Of a stretch of 64,000 nt of DNA, positions 46,097 through 55,025 are shown piece by piece. The stretch's first letter is position 1; every line of letters starts with the position of its first letter. Below the pieces are notes generated by a model. It was not told where the DNA came from. It did no database searches and saw only the letters and a list, made by a program, of their open reading frames with translations. The stretch is taken from assembly GCF_002806945.1 (NCBI RefSeq), contig NZ_NIHC01000004.1, positions 372,001-436,000 on the forward strand. Reading direction: 5' to 3'. Made by a program: the position numbers and the translations under genes. Origin of the DNA: Marinobacter salexigens (GTDB lineage: Bacteria > Pseudomonadota > Gammaproteobacteria > Pseudomonadales > Oleiphilaceae).

Positions 46097-46705
46097 ATGA
46101 AGAGTCATTACGAGCTCTCTCAGTATCTGCAGCAGCGTGGGGCGCTCAAATCCCCTCTACTGATCGAGAGTTTTAATGCCATTGACCGCAAAGACTTTGT
46201 CAGCCCAAGCTTGCAGGATGAGGCCTATGAAGATCATCCACTTGCCATCGGGGCAGGGCAGACGATCTCCCAGCCTTACACCGTTGCATTTATGCTGGAA
46301 CTTCTTGAGCTTGGAGAAAGCGATCATATTCTGGACATAGGTTGTGGTTCGGGCTGGAGCACTGCGCTCCTGGCCCAAGCTGCAAAATCAGGTTTTGTGA
46401 CAGGGGTTGAGCTGCTTCCTGAACTCCTGGATCTGGCCCGTAGCAATCTCGAAAAATACCCGTTTACCAATATCAGGCTGGAGTTAGCCGGCGAGGCCCT
46501 GGGTATTCCAGGGCAGACGTTCGACAAAATCCTGGTATCTGCCGCCGCAGAAGAGCTGCCTTCTGAGCTGGTTGATCAACTCAAGCCTGGCGGCATCATG
46601 GTGATCCCTGTTCAGAATGACATGGTTGTCATCTTCAAGCGTAAGGACGGCAGCACTGAGCAAAAAAAGTTCGCCGGCTTTCGGTTTGTTCCGCTTATTT
46701 ACTGA
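46097..46705 (+). CDS. Protein-L-isoaspartate O-methyltransferase-like protein
   Basis: A 202-residue SAM methyltransferase of the PCMT family. The early RKDFVSPSLQDEAYEDHPLA and GQTISQPYTVAFMLELL match the PIMT N-terminal region, and the SAM site is LDIGCGSGWSTALLAQAA. Canonical PIMT has SGYQTA here, so the SGWSTA variant and the otherwise short length make strict isoaspartyl repair activity uncertain. ATG at 46097 has AGGAG 6 nt upstream. Its 3' end overlaps the convergent transpeptidase gene by 11 bp. Confidence 0.82.
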   Translation: MKSHYELSQYLQQRGALKSPLLIESFNAIDRKDFVSPSLQDEAYEDHPLAIGAGQTISQPYTVAFMLELLELGESDHILDIGCGSGWSTALLAQAAKSGFVTGVELLPELLDLARSNLEKYPFTNIRLELAGEALGIPGQTFDKILVSAAAEELPSELVDQLKPGGIMVIPVQNDMVVIFKRKDGSTEQKKFAGFRFVPLIY

Positions 46706-48320
46706 GCGTCAGGGGCCGGTCAAGTGCCCTGAGTAAGCTTGCGTCGTGCTGATAGACATCGGGGCGGAAAACCAGCTCGCCGTCCGTGCCGGGGTGGACG
46801 GTCCAGTAGTGCAGAGTGACCGGAACCGACCGTTTCAGATGAACCTGGCGGGTTTTGCCTTCGGCAATCAATGAATCAATATCGGCTGCGGTGCCAGTGT
46901 CTTCAAAAAGCAGTCGCGCGAGTTCTCGCACTCCTTGGACTCGGATGCAGCCAGAGCTGAACGCACGCTGTTGGCGCGAAAACAACCCCTGGCTCGGCGT
47001 ATCGTGCAGATACACCGAGTGATTGTTGGGAAAGCGCAGTACCACTTGCCCCAAGGCGTTTGTCGGCCCTGGATCCTGGCGCAGCATAATGCCGCCCGGG
47101 TTCCACCAGTCAATGGAATCAGGATCCAGCCACTGGCCAGAGAAGTTGAGCACGCGAATGTTTTGTCGGTCCAGGTAGTTGAGGTCGTTACGTATCCTGG
47201 GCAGCATATCTTCGCTGTATATAGTGGGCGGCACTGTCCAGGTTGGATTGATTGTCAGGTGGGTAATCGCTGAACGCAGTGATGGCGTGCGCCTGTAGGG
47301 TTGGCCCACCACGATGCGGGAGCGCCATATTTTGCCATTGGGCCGGAAATAGCTGATGCGATAACCCGCGATATCCACCAGCACAAAATTGTCCGCTTCG
47401 CCGTGCAGCATCCAGCGGGCACGCTCCAGATTTGCCCGAATCTGATTGATACGCACAGTGACCGGAACGTTCATTGCGGCCCGGGTTTGTCTGCCAACGA
47501 TTCCATCTTCCTCAAGAAGGTGGTGTTGCTGGAAGCGTCGTACTGCATTGACAAGATCTTCGTCGTATTCATAGGTTTCAGGCAGGCTATGATTGGTTGG
47601 TGTGGCCGCCAACTTATCCGCGTCAGCGACGGCAAGTTCGCCGGTGATCGTTAGTCGTTGGCGCAGCAGAGCCACATCCTTATGAATGTCACCGGGCCTG
47701 AGTGACTGCTGGCGGTTAGGGAGTTCGGGCCAGCCACCTTGTCGCTCCAGATGGCGATATTGCGCCAGCCCCGCACGCAGGCGCTGATAAGGCGCCGCTC
47801 CGGGCCGTGCCAGAGCAAAGGCTTGCTCGAAGCGCTGCGCATCTATCGCCCGGGATATTGCTGGCAGGTTCAGTGGTGCGGCTATGATGGGCGTTTCCCA
47901 TTCCGGATCAACGCTGTAGGGGTCAACTTTACCGCGCTGAAGGTGGTGGAGTACCGTTAGGAGCAGACGGCTGGCGCGCAATTCAAACTGGATTTGATCT
48001 TCCAGGGTTGCGGCGGCAGTTTGAAGCTCGCGATGCATTGATATCAGAGCAGCCGGCCGATAATCCGCAGCGTTTAAACCGTCGTTTTCCACCGTGCTGA
48101 GCGCAGAGGAAAATCCGGTAACGGCTTCGGTTTGTATCCACGCAGGGCGGCCCTCTCTGGCGGCATAAAAGTCTTGCACGATAGCCTGCTCGGTCGGCAA
48201 ACGGTTTGCGAGCGCTTCCAGCAATGCTCGATCGCGTTCATAGGCGTGGGCGGATGGTGTTGGATGAAGCAACAGCATGATTGATAGACTTATAGTCATT
48301 AAGCGAATACCGACAGCCAT
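46695..48320 (-). CDS. L,D-transpeptidase, LdtD/YcbB-like
   Basis: A 541-residue periplasmic enzyme. The signal peptide is about residues 8-26 (MTISLSIMLLLHPTPSAHA). It has a large scaffold region, a peptidoglycan-binding helix bundle (near 250-285 with FQQHHLLEEDGIVGRQTRAA), and a YkuD catalytic domain (about 310-490). The His...Ser-x-Gly-Cys active site is in LHDTPSQGLFS and AFSSGCIRVQG. Enzymes like E. coli LdtD make 3-3 peptidoglycan cross-links. GGAGAGGGAG precedes the ATG at 48320. It is divergent from the next transpeptidase. Confidence 0.93.
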   Translation of the reverse strand: MAVGIRLMTISLSIMLLLHPTPSAHAYERDRALLEALANRLPTEQAIVQDFYAAREGRPAWIQTEAVTGFSSALSTVENDGLNAADYRPAALISMHRELQTAAATLEDQIQFELRASRLLLTVLHHLQRGKVDPYSVDPEWETPIIAAPLNLPAISRAIDAQRFEQAFALARPGAAPYQRLRAGLAQYRHLERQGGWPELPNRQQSLRPGDIHKDVALLRQRLTITGELAVADADKLAATPTNHSLPETYEYDEDLVNAVRRFQQHHLLEEDGIVGRQTRAAMNVPVTVRINQIRANLERARWMLHGEADNFVLVDIAGYRISYFRPNGKIWRSRIVVGQPYRRTPSLRSAITHLTINPTWTVPPTIYSEDMLPRIRNDLNYLDRQNIRVLNFSGQWLDPDSIDWWNPGGIMLRQDPGPTNALGQVVLRFPNNHSVYLHDTPSQGLFSRQQRAFSSGCIRVQGVRELARLLFEDTGTAADIDSLIAEGKTRQVHLKRSVPVTLHYWTVHPGTDGELVFRPDVYQHDASLLRALDRPLTLSK

Positions 48321-48372
48321 CTCCCTCTCCTGTATGGTGCTGACAGAGCCTTTCCATTACGAAACTTATGGT

Positions 48373-48378
48373 TATAAT
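48373..48378 (+). promoter_or_regulatory. -10 element of the second L,D-transpeptidase gene
   Basis: Consensus TATAAT 30 nt before the ATG at 48408. The -35 region 17 nt upstream is poor (CTTTCC). Confidence 0.4.
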
Positions 48379-48407
48379 ACTACCCGATCTCAATACAGGT
48401 TTTCTTA

Positions 48408-49142
48408 ATGCCCACGAATGTCCTGAGCCGATGGCTTTTTGGTACAGTTTTCTGCAGCCAGCTCTTGCTCGGCAATTTGCCTGCGTTGGCTAGCGACTAT
48501 CAAGCTGGGACAGCTTCCGTGCATTCTACAGAGCACCCATTGCAGCTCGATAAAACACTTGTCAGGCTGGCACCTCAAGCCAACCCCCATGTTCTGCAGC
48601 TGGCGGCCCGAGCCATATCTTGCGCTGCGCCCGATGCTGAGCGTTTAGCGGTCATCGACTTCTCTTTGCCGTCTAAGCAGTCCCGTCTTTGGGTGTTTGA
48701 TCTTAAGAATGAGGTGCTCTTGTTCAAGGAACTGGTTTCTCACGGCCAGGGATCCGGCAATGCCATGGCCAGCCAGTTCTCCAATGTGCCGGAAAGCCAT
48801 CAATCCAGCATTGGTTTGTTCCGCACTCTCAATAGTTATCACGGCAGGAACGGCTATTCCTTGCGCCTTGAGGGTTTGGAGTCCGGCGTCAATGATCTCG
48901 CGTATCAGCGCGCCATCGTGATTCACGGCGCCGATTATGTCAGCGAGAGCTTCATTGAAAAAACGGGTCGTTTGGGCCGCAGCCACGGCTGCCCGGCAGT
49001 TCGCCAGGAGATCGCCGGAAAGCTGATCGACAGTCTTAAAGAGAATCAATACCTGTTTACTTACTATCCGGACTCGGAATGGCTGGCCAGCTCCGAATTC
49101 CTGAGCTGTGATCGTAGCGCTGGCCAACTCGCCCTGAACTGA
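48408..49142 (+). CDS. YkuD_2-type murein L,D-transpeptidase-like protein
   Basis: A 244-residue exported protein with a signal peptide of about 28 residues (RWLFGTVFCSQLLLGNLPAL then ASD). The catalytic region is AIVIHGADYVSESFIEKTGR then RSHGCPAV, giving the conserved His and Cys. This belongs to the shorter YkuD_2 branch (VIDFSLPSKQSRLWVFDLKN, HGQGSGNAMASQFSN), distinct from the LdtD type next door. Its exact reaction is less well known: cross-linking, lipoprotein attachment or carboxypeptidase activity are possible. It is divergent from the LdtD-like gene across 87 bp. Confidence 0.9.
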   Translation: MPTNVLSRWLFGTVFCSQLLLGNLPALASDYQAGTASVHSTEHPLQLDKTLVRLAPQANPHVLQLAARAISCAAPDAERLAVIDFSLPSKQSRLWVFDLKNEVLLFKELVSHGQGSGNAMASQFSNVPESHQSSIGLFRTLNSYHGRNGYSLRLEGLESGVNDLAYQRAIVIHGADYVSESFIEKTGRLGRSHGCPAVRQEIAGKLIDSLKENQYLFTYYPDSEWLASSEFLSCDRSAGQLALN

Positions 49143-49172
49143 TCTGTATTAAACATCTTTGCTCCCGAGACC

Positions 49173-49205
49173 TGGGGGCGACCTCGAGCAATTGTTTCGC
49201 CCCCA
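49173..49205. terminator. Hairpin after the YkuD_2 gene
   Basis: TGGGGGCGA (49173-49181) pairs with TCGCCCCCA (49197-49205), with a 15-nt loop. There is no T run, so termination by it is uncertain. Confidence 0.4.
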
Positions 49206-49227
49206 CAAAACCAATAGGCCTCCTTGT

Positions 49228-49260
49228 TTGCAGAAAAGATAGTGGTCAATTACTATCTTT
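49228..49260 (+). promoter_or_regulatory. Promoter of the RND operon overlapped by a palindromic operator candidate
   Basis: The -35 TTGCAG (49228-49233) and -10 TACTAT (49251-49256) are spaced by 17 nt. A perfect inverted repeat, AAAGATAGT (49235-49243) and ACTATCTTT (49252-49260) with an 8-nt spacer, covers the promoter spacer and -10. A repressor bound here would block RNA polymerase; the TetR gene at the end of the operon is the obvious candidate. Confidence 0.6.
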
Positions 49261-49291
49261 ATGTCGAGCAATTTATAAAAGCGAGAATCCA

Positions 49292-50659
49292 ATGGCCAGC
49301 GGGCGGTTCAATAATACAAAGATGGTGGCTTTAATCGGCCTGTTGGGCGGAGTTCTCCTGATGGCGGTTCTTGTTTTCTTGAAGGAGAGGCCGGCACACA
49401 GCGAATTGAGTGCACCGCCTTTGGCGCTGACGGTTATAGAAGTACAAACCATGCCGTTCGCTCTGACTGCGCGCGGCTTTGGCATTACTCAGCCAGTACA
49501 AACCTGGCAGGCCGTTGCCAACGTCGCCGGGCGCGTTGTTCATCGTCATCCGGAGCTCAATAGCGGTACTTTGCTGCCAGCCGGCACCCTGTTGTTAGCA
49601 CTGGATCCGGGGCGCTATCAGTTGGCGATTGCCGAGACGGAAGCCGAACTGGCCTCGCTGATGGCGGAGCAGTCTCAGCTTGAGGCAGAAACACGAAATA
49701 CCCGCCACCTGCTGGAACTGGAAAGTGAGCGGCTGCAGTTGTCTGAAGATGAACTCGACCGGATTGCACGGCTCCTTGAGACTGGCGCCGTATCGCGATC
49801 GAGAATGGATGAGCAGCGCCGGGCCACCCTGGCGCAGCGCCAGCTTGTTCAGTCACTGGACAATCAGCTCTCCCTGTTGCCCTCAAGGCAGCAATATCTT
49901 GATGCTCAGATACAGCGGGCTAACACGCGCCTGGAACAGCGGCGTCAGGATCTTGAGGATACGCGCTTTGTTGCCCCCTATGACCTGCGTGTGCGTTCTG
50001 TGGAAGTGGAAGAACACCAATACGCAGCCCTCGGGCAACCGCTGTTTCTTGCCGACAGCATTGAACAAGCGGAGGTTGAGGCCCAGGTGCCCCTGGCCAT
50101 GTTGCGCAGGCTTATGATGGCGGTTTCGACACCGGTTGATTCGCCGCAGACGGCGCTGGATATCACCGAACGCATCGATTTTCCGGCCATTCATAGTGAA
50201 GTTGAACTGACCGGATTTCCCGGTATGCGTTGGCCTGCAACCGTTAGCAGGGTGGCAAGTGGCCTGGACCCAGGCACCCGCAGTGGGCGTGTGGTGGTTA
50301 CGGTAGACGAGCCTTACAGTCTTGCCAGTGCGCCTCAACGCCCTGCACTTCAGCGTGATATGCACGTGCAAGTCAGCTTTGCTGTCGAAAGCCCTCAATC
50401 TTTGCTGGCGATACCGTCTTCCGCGCTGCACCAGGGGGAGGTTTACTTGCTGGGCGAAGATAACTTGCTGCAAAGGCGTCCGGTTGCGGTGGCTTTCCAG
50501 CAGAATGGCCTGGCCGTTATAGAGGACGGTCTTGCGGTCGGCGAGTTGTTAATCACTGATGACCCCGTGCCCGCCATTGCGGGCATGAAAGTCGAGCCAC
50601 ATCGTAACAAGGATCTTGAACAACAGCTTAAGCAGCTGGCTTCGGGTGCAGCGCAATGA
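49292..50659 (+). CDS. RND efflux periplasmic adaptor (membrane fusion) protein
   Basis: A 455-residue HlyD/AcrA-type adaptor. One N-terminal TM segment (MVALIGLLGGVLLMAVLVFL) anchors it, with no lipobox. A biotinyl-lipoyl-like domain (VANVAGRVVHRHPELNSGTL) is split by a long coiled-coil hairpin (about 115-220, rich in Glu, Leu, Gln, Arg) and followed by beta-barrel domains (about 235-380). It would link the pump to an outer membrane channel. Its stop overlaps the permease start (ATGA). No outer-membrane factor gene is present. Confidence 0.93.
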   Translation: MASGRFNNTKMVALIGLLGGVLLMAVLVFLKERPAHSELSAPPLALTVIEVQTMPFALTARGFGITQPVQTWQAVANVAGRVVHRHPELNSGTLLPAGTLLLALDPGRYQLAIAETEAELASLMAEQSQLEAETRNTRHLLELESERLQLSEDELDRIARLLETGAVSRSRMDEQRRATLAQRQLVQSLDNQLSLLPSRQQYLDAQIQRANTRLEQRRQDLEDTRFVAPYDLRVRSVEVEEHQYAALGQPLFLADSIEQAEVEAQVPLAMLRRLMMAVSTPVDSPQTALDITERIDFPAIHSEVELTGFPGMRWPATVSRVASGLDPGTRSGRVVVTVDEPYSLASAPQRPALQRDMHVQVSFAVESPQSLLAIPSSALHQGEVYLLGEDNLLQRRPVAVAFQQNGLAVIEDGLAVGELLITDDPVPAIAGMKVEPHRNKDLEQQLKQLASGAAQ

Positions 50660-53600
50660 TCCGCTGGTTTGCAGGCCACCCCACAGCTTCCAATCTGCTG
50701 TTGTTATTACTGCTGGCGGCTGGGCTGTTTGCGGCACCAAACCTCAAGCGGGAAACCTTTCCGGACTACCGGCCCGTTGAGGTCAGTATCGACGTTGTTT
50801 ACCGTGGAGCCAGTGCAGCAGACGTGGAGGATGCCATCTGCGGACGTCTGTACGATGTGGTTAAAGGTGTTGATTACCTGGACGAAATAAAGTGTGTGGC
50901 ACAGGATAACCTGGCCCGTGCTGTTGTCTCCATGGAGGCTGCCGGGGATTCGATCCGTTTTCTGAGTGACATCGACACTGAAGTCAATGCGCTTACTGAT
51001 CTGCCTGCACGAGCCGAAAGGCCGGTGGTGCGGGAACTGCATCGCAGTGATTTGGTAGCGGCCGTTGCCGTCCACGGCGATATGGCACCCAATAGGCTGG
51101 AAGATTACGCACTGCAGCTTGAAGAACGCATCATGGCGTTGCCCGGCGTGGCCCAGGTTACTCTGCAGGGGCTTTCCCAGCGCCAGTGGCAGGTAGAGGT
51201 GTCACGGGCTTTGCTGGCGCAGTATGGGTTGTCGGCCAGTGATCTGGGAATGCGGCTTCGGCAACAGAGCATTGATGTGCCGCTGGGCACACTGGAGACT
51301 TCGGATCGCGACATTTTGCTGCGTTTTACCGACCAGCGGCGCAGCCTGCAGGAGCTTTCAGATCTCGTGGTGGTTTCAGGCAGGGGCGGTGGTGAGCTTA
51401 CCCTGGGCCAGATCGCTACACTGCGGGAAGCCGGGGAAAAGCCGGAAGCTAAGATTCATTTCAATAACCAGCGCGCGATCGTGCTGGAAGTCAGCAAAAC
51501 CCTTCGTGATGACTCGTTGAATGTGCTGGAGGGGCTGACGACGTTGATAGATGCTGAGAGCCAGCGTATCGGCGGGCCTTTGCAGCTGACCCTTACCCAG
51601 AACATGACCAGTATTGTCCGGGATCGCCTCGAAATGCTGGTGGGCAATGGCATAGCAGGGCTTGCGTTGCTGATTGTGGTTCTGGGTCTGTTTTTCCGCC
51701 CACGCCTCGCCCTCTGGGCCGTTCTGGGCCTGCCCGTGGCCTTTGCAGGTGCGTTTTTTATGATGAGCCTGGCCGGCTTATCCTTGAATATGATCACTCT
51801 GGTGGCACTGTTGATGGCGATTGGTATCGTAATGGACGATGCCGTAGTCATCGCCGATAACATTGCGGTTCAGGCCCGCGCAGGCGCTTCGCCTCTGGAC
51901 GCGGTAGTGGAAGGCACACGGCAGGTGTTGCCCGGGGTGGTATCCTCTTTTCTCACGACCGTCTGGGTATTTGCGCCTCTGGCGTTTCTTGTGGGGGAAT
52001 TGGGCTCGGTGCTCAAAGTGCTGCCGGTGGTTCTGATTGCTGCCTTGTTCGCAAGCCTTATCGAGGCTCTCTGGATTTTGCCGCATCATCTCAGAGGCAG
52101 TATTTTATCCATACAAGCGCCAACACAAACCCGTTTTCGCACCGCCTTTGACCGACACTTTGAGGCTTTCCAGGACCGCGTCGGCAGGCTGGCAGATACA
52201 GCCGTGCGCTGGCGGTATGCTGTGCTGGGTGGTGTGTTGTTCATCTTGCTGGGTACCGCTGGCTTTATGAGGGGCGGTCATGTAAGCACAGAAGCCATGC
52301 CGGATCTTGACGGCGACACGCTGGAAGCACGGCTTTTGCTGCCTCAGGGCTCGCCACTGGAGCGCACAGAAATGGCTGCCACTCAGGTTGCAGACGCCAT
52401 GTGGCATCTCAATGATACCCTGACGCCTGAGCAACCTGACGAAGCCGCGCTGGTGAATGCGATCCAGGTGCGTTTCAATTACAACCCCAGCGCTCAGGAG
52501 ACCGGTGCTCACGTTGCGACGGTGATGGTCGATCTGCTCAGTGCCGAGGTGCGAACCATGACACTGGATGAGCTGACAGTTGCCTGGCGCAAACAGATCG
52601 GTGTTATCCCCGGGCTTTCAAGTCTGATTATTCAGGAGCCGGGTTTCGGCCCCGCCGGCATACCCATCGAAGTGCGACTGCAGGGGTCGAGTCTTGACGA
52701 TCTCAAGGCAGCTGCTCTGGACGTGGGCGATCACCTGAACGGTTATGATGCCGTTTATAACATCATCGACGATCTTCGCCCCGGCAAACCACAACGAACA
52801 TTTTCTCTCAAAGAAGGTGCCGCTGCGTCAGGGCTGACCGCAGAAATGGTTGCATCACAATTGCGTGCGGCATTTCTGGGGGAGATTGCCGACACCCAGC
52901 GTATTGGCAGGCGTGATGTTGAGGTTCTGGTTCGCCAGGCGGAGGGTGACAGATCCAGCCTGGACGATCTTGCTGATCAAACCATTTTGCTGCCCGATGG
53001 CCGCCAGATGCCGCTGGAAGTTGTGGCCGATATTCATGATCAGCGCGATTGGGCCATGATTACTCGCGTTGACGGTCAGCGCACAGTGACAGTTCAGGCC
53101 AATGTGGATGCGAGCAAGGCGAGTGCTCAAGCCGTTGTAAACGATATGCAGGGTGAATGGTTGGCGGAATTAAAACAGCGTCACCCGAATGTTGAGGTCA
53201 GTTTCGAGGGGCAGGTGGCCCGTTCAGCAGAAACCGGTGGCTCCATCGCCCGGGGGTTGTTGATCGGGTTGCTGGGTGTATTTGTAATACTGTCGTTCCA
53301 GTTCCGCAGTTATGCCGAACCGCTGATTGTAATGCTGGCGATTCCGATGGCGTTCGTGGGCGCGTTATGGGGGCATGTGCTGCTGGGCTGGTACATTTCC
53401 ATGCCGTCTATGATCGGTGCTGCGTCGCTGGCTGGAATCGTGGTTAACGATTCCATTCTGCTGGTTCAGTTCATCAAAGAGCACCGTGGCAAGGGGGTGA
53501 GTGCGGTTGTTGCGGCGGGGCAGGCAAGTCGTGACAGGCTGCGGGCCATCCTCATCACGTCTACTACTACCATCGCAGGATTATTGCCCTTGCTGGCTGA

Positions 53601-53757
53601 AACCAGTGTGCAGTCAGCCGCTATCAAACCCCTCGTGATTTCGGTGGTGTTCGGCCTGCTTGCAACCACTGTTCTGGTGCTGGTGATGATTCCCGCTGTG
53701 TATGTGTTGTTTGATGATTGGGGGTGGACAAGAAATGAACCTGCTGAGAACGAATAG
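50656..53757 (+). CDS. RND efflux transporter permease
   Basis: A 1033-residue inner-membrane pump with the duplicated RND architecture: a TM1 signal anchor (LLLLLLLAAGLFAAPNLKRE), two large periplasmic loops, and TM blocks near 330-540 and 860-1020. TM4 carries the two Asp of the proton relay in GIVMDDAVVIADNIAVQA. In TM10 the AcrB Lys-Asn pair is replaced by Asn-Asp (AGIVVNDSILLVQFIKEHRG), so this belongs to a different RND subfamily from AcrB. The substrate is unknown. It is transcribed with the adaptor and followed 15 nt later by a TetR gene. Confidence 0.93.
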   Translation: MIRWFAGHPTASNLLLLLLLAAGLFAAPNLKRETFPDYRPVEVSIDVVYRGASAADVEDAICGRLYDVVKGVDYLDEIKCVAQDNLARAVVSMEAAGDSIRFLSDIDTEVNALTDLPARAERPVVRELHRSDLVAAVAVHGDMAPNRLEDYALQLEERIMALPGVAQVTLQGLSQRQWQVEVSRALLAQYGLSASDLGMRLRQQSIDVPLGTLETSDRDILLRFTDQRRSLQELSDLVVVSGRGGGELTLGQIATLREAGEKPEAKIHFNNQRAIVLEVSKTLRDDSLNVLEGLTTLIDAESQRIGGPLQLTLTQNMTSIVRDRLEMLVGNGIAGLALLIVVLGLFFRPRLALWAVLGLPVAFAGAFFMMSLAGLSLNMITLVALLMAIGIVMDDAVVIADNIAVQARAGASPLDAVVEGTRQVLPGVVSSFLTTVWVFAPLAFLVGELGSVLKVLPVVLIAALFASLIEALWILPHHLRGSILSIQAPTQTRFRTAFDRHFEAFQDRVGRLADTAVRWRYAVLGGVLFILLGTAGFMRGGHVSTEAMPDLDGDTLEARLLLPQGSPLERTEMAATQVADAMWHLNDTLTPEQPDEAALVNAIQVRFNYNPSAQETGAHVATVMVDLLSAEVRTMTLDELTVAWRKQIGVIPGLSSLIIQEPGFGPAGIPIEVRLQGSSLDDLKAAALDVGDHLNGYDAVYNIIDDLRPGKPQRTFSLKEGAAASGLTAEMVASQLRAAFLGEIADTQRIGRRDVEVLVRQAEGDRSSLDDLADQTILLPDGRQMPLEVVADIHDQRDWAMITRVDGQRTVTVQANVDASKASAQAVVNDMQGEWLAELKQRHPNVEVSFEGQVARSAETGGSIARGLLIGLLGVFVILSFQFRSYAEPLIVMLAIPMAFVGALWGHVLLGWYISMPSMIGAASLAGIVVNDSILLVQFIKEHRGKGVSAVVAAGQASRDRLRAILITSTTTIAGLLPLLAETSVQSAAIKPLVISVVFGLLATTVLVLVMIPAVYVLFDDWGWTRNEPAENE

Positions 53758-53772
53758 CCCGAAGAGGGAACA

Positions 53773-54381
53773 ATGGAAAAGATAAGACAAAAGAACCTTC
53801 CTGCCGACGAGCGTCGTAACGTGACGGTGGAGGCCGTGATTGATCTTGCTGCCTCAACAAACCCGGGTGATATAACAACAGCAGCCATAGCCAGGCACAT
53901 GAAGTTGACCCAAGGAGCGCTCTTTCGGCATTTCCCGAACAAGGAGGCAATTTGGCAGGCCGTTATGAGATGGGTGGCTGAGCGACTGATGACGCGCATC
54001 GAGAAAGCCGCAGAGGGAATAGAGTCGCCTCTTGAAGCAATGCAGGCCATGTTCATGGCCCACATAGCTTTTGTTTCTGAGCATCCCGGGGCGCCCCGCA
54101 TGCTTTTTGGTGAGCTTCAGGGTGCCAAGCCAACGCCGGCAAAGCGGCTGGCCCACGAACTGATCAAGCAATACTCAGAGCGCTTGAATGGTCTTTTGAA
54201 TGCGGCAAAATCCCGCGGGGAGTTGCCCCCTGAGCTCGATAACCAAGCCGCAGCCACTTTGTTTATAGGCACGGTTCAGGGATTGATCATGCAGTCGCTA
54301 ATCTCTGGTGATATGGCGCAAATGCGCCAAGCTGCACCAGGGTTATTTGCCATTTATCGTCGGGGAATCGTTCACCCATAG
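53773..54381 (+). CDS. TetR-family regulator of the RND operon
   Basis: A 202-residue TetR regulator. The HTH is TTAAIARHMKLTQGALFRHF, followed by PNKEAIWQAVMRWVAERL (about 38-75); the rest is a helical ligand-binding domain. It is the third gene of the efflux unit, with GAGGGA before the ATG. TetR genes tied to a pump usually repress it and respond to a pump substrate. The palindrome in the operon promoter (49235-49260) is a likely site, making a feedback loop; this is inference. Confidence 0.92.
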   Translation: MEKIRQKNLPADERRNVTVEAVIDLAASTNPGDITTAAIARHMKLTQGALFRHFPNKEAIWQAVMRWVAERLMTRIEKAAEGIESPLEAMQAMFMAHIAFVSEHPGAPRMLFGELQGAKPTPAKRLAHELIKQYSERLNGLLNAAKSRGELPPELDNQAAATLFIGTVQGLIMQSLISGDMAQMRQAAPGLFAIYRRGIVHP

Positions 54382-54515
54382 TCAGAAGGGCCGCAAAGAT
54401 GGCTTGGCTTACCCGGTTTGCTTGGTAAAAAAGCCGATTAATGGTATTTTCGTGGCGCTTATTGGGCCAGCCAGCATCATATCTATACAGGGCTGCTTTC
54501 AGCAGAGCCGCGTTT

Positions 54516-55019
54516 ATGCCGGAAACACAGAACACCGATGAATACTGGATGGCGCGGGCGCTTACGCTGGCAAACCAGGGTGCATCTTTGGGCGAGGTGC
54601 CGGTTGGCGCTGTTGTGGTTCGGGATGGAAAAGAGTTGGGTACAGGCTTCAATGAGCCAATTACAGGTTGTGACCCAACTGCTCACGCAGAAATTTGTGC
54701 CTTGCGCGATGCAGCAGCGAGAATCGGGAATTATCGCCTCACCGGTGCAACGCTATATGTAACCCTGGAACCTTGCACCATGTGTGTTGGCGCAATAGTA
54801 CACAGCCGAATCAGCCGACTTGTATATGGCGCTCTCGAGCCTAAGGCTGGTGCAGTTGAATCTGCCCGACGCACACTGGATGAGCCGCAATTTAACTGGC
54901 AGGTGGAAACGGTGGGTGGCATTCTTCAGAATGAGTGCAGCCAGGTGATCAGTGACTTTTTCAGCCGTAGGCGGGCCGAAATCCGGCAGCGGCGCAAACA
55001 GCATTCAGGGAAGGAGTAG
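54516..55019 (+). CDS. tadA: tRNA-specific adenosine deaminase
   Basis: A 167-residue zinc deaminase that converts A34 to inosine in tRNA-Arg(ACG). The zinc and catalytic motif is HAEICALRDAAAR (His ligand, catalytic Glu) with TLEPCTMCVGAIVHSRISRL (two Cys ligands). The start ATG at 54516 fits the E. coli TadA length (167); the longer open frame from 54441 adds a stretch unlike the family. The 134-nt gap after the TetR gene shows no clear promoter. galE begins 6 nt after its stop. Confidence 0.96.
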   Translation: MPETQNTDEYWMARALTLANQGASLGEVPVGAVVVRDGKELGTGFNEPITGCDPTAHAEICALRDAAARIGNYRLTGATLYVTLEPCTMCVGAIVHSRISRLVYGALEPKAGAVESARRTLDEPQFNWQVETVGGILQNECSQVISDFFSRRRAEIRQRRKQHSGKE

Positions 55020-55025
55020 TTCTGT

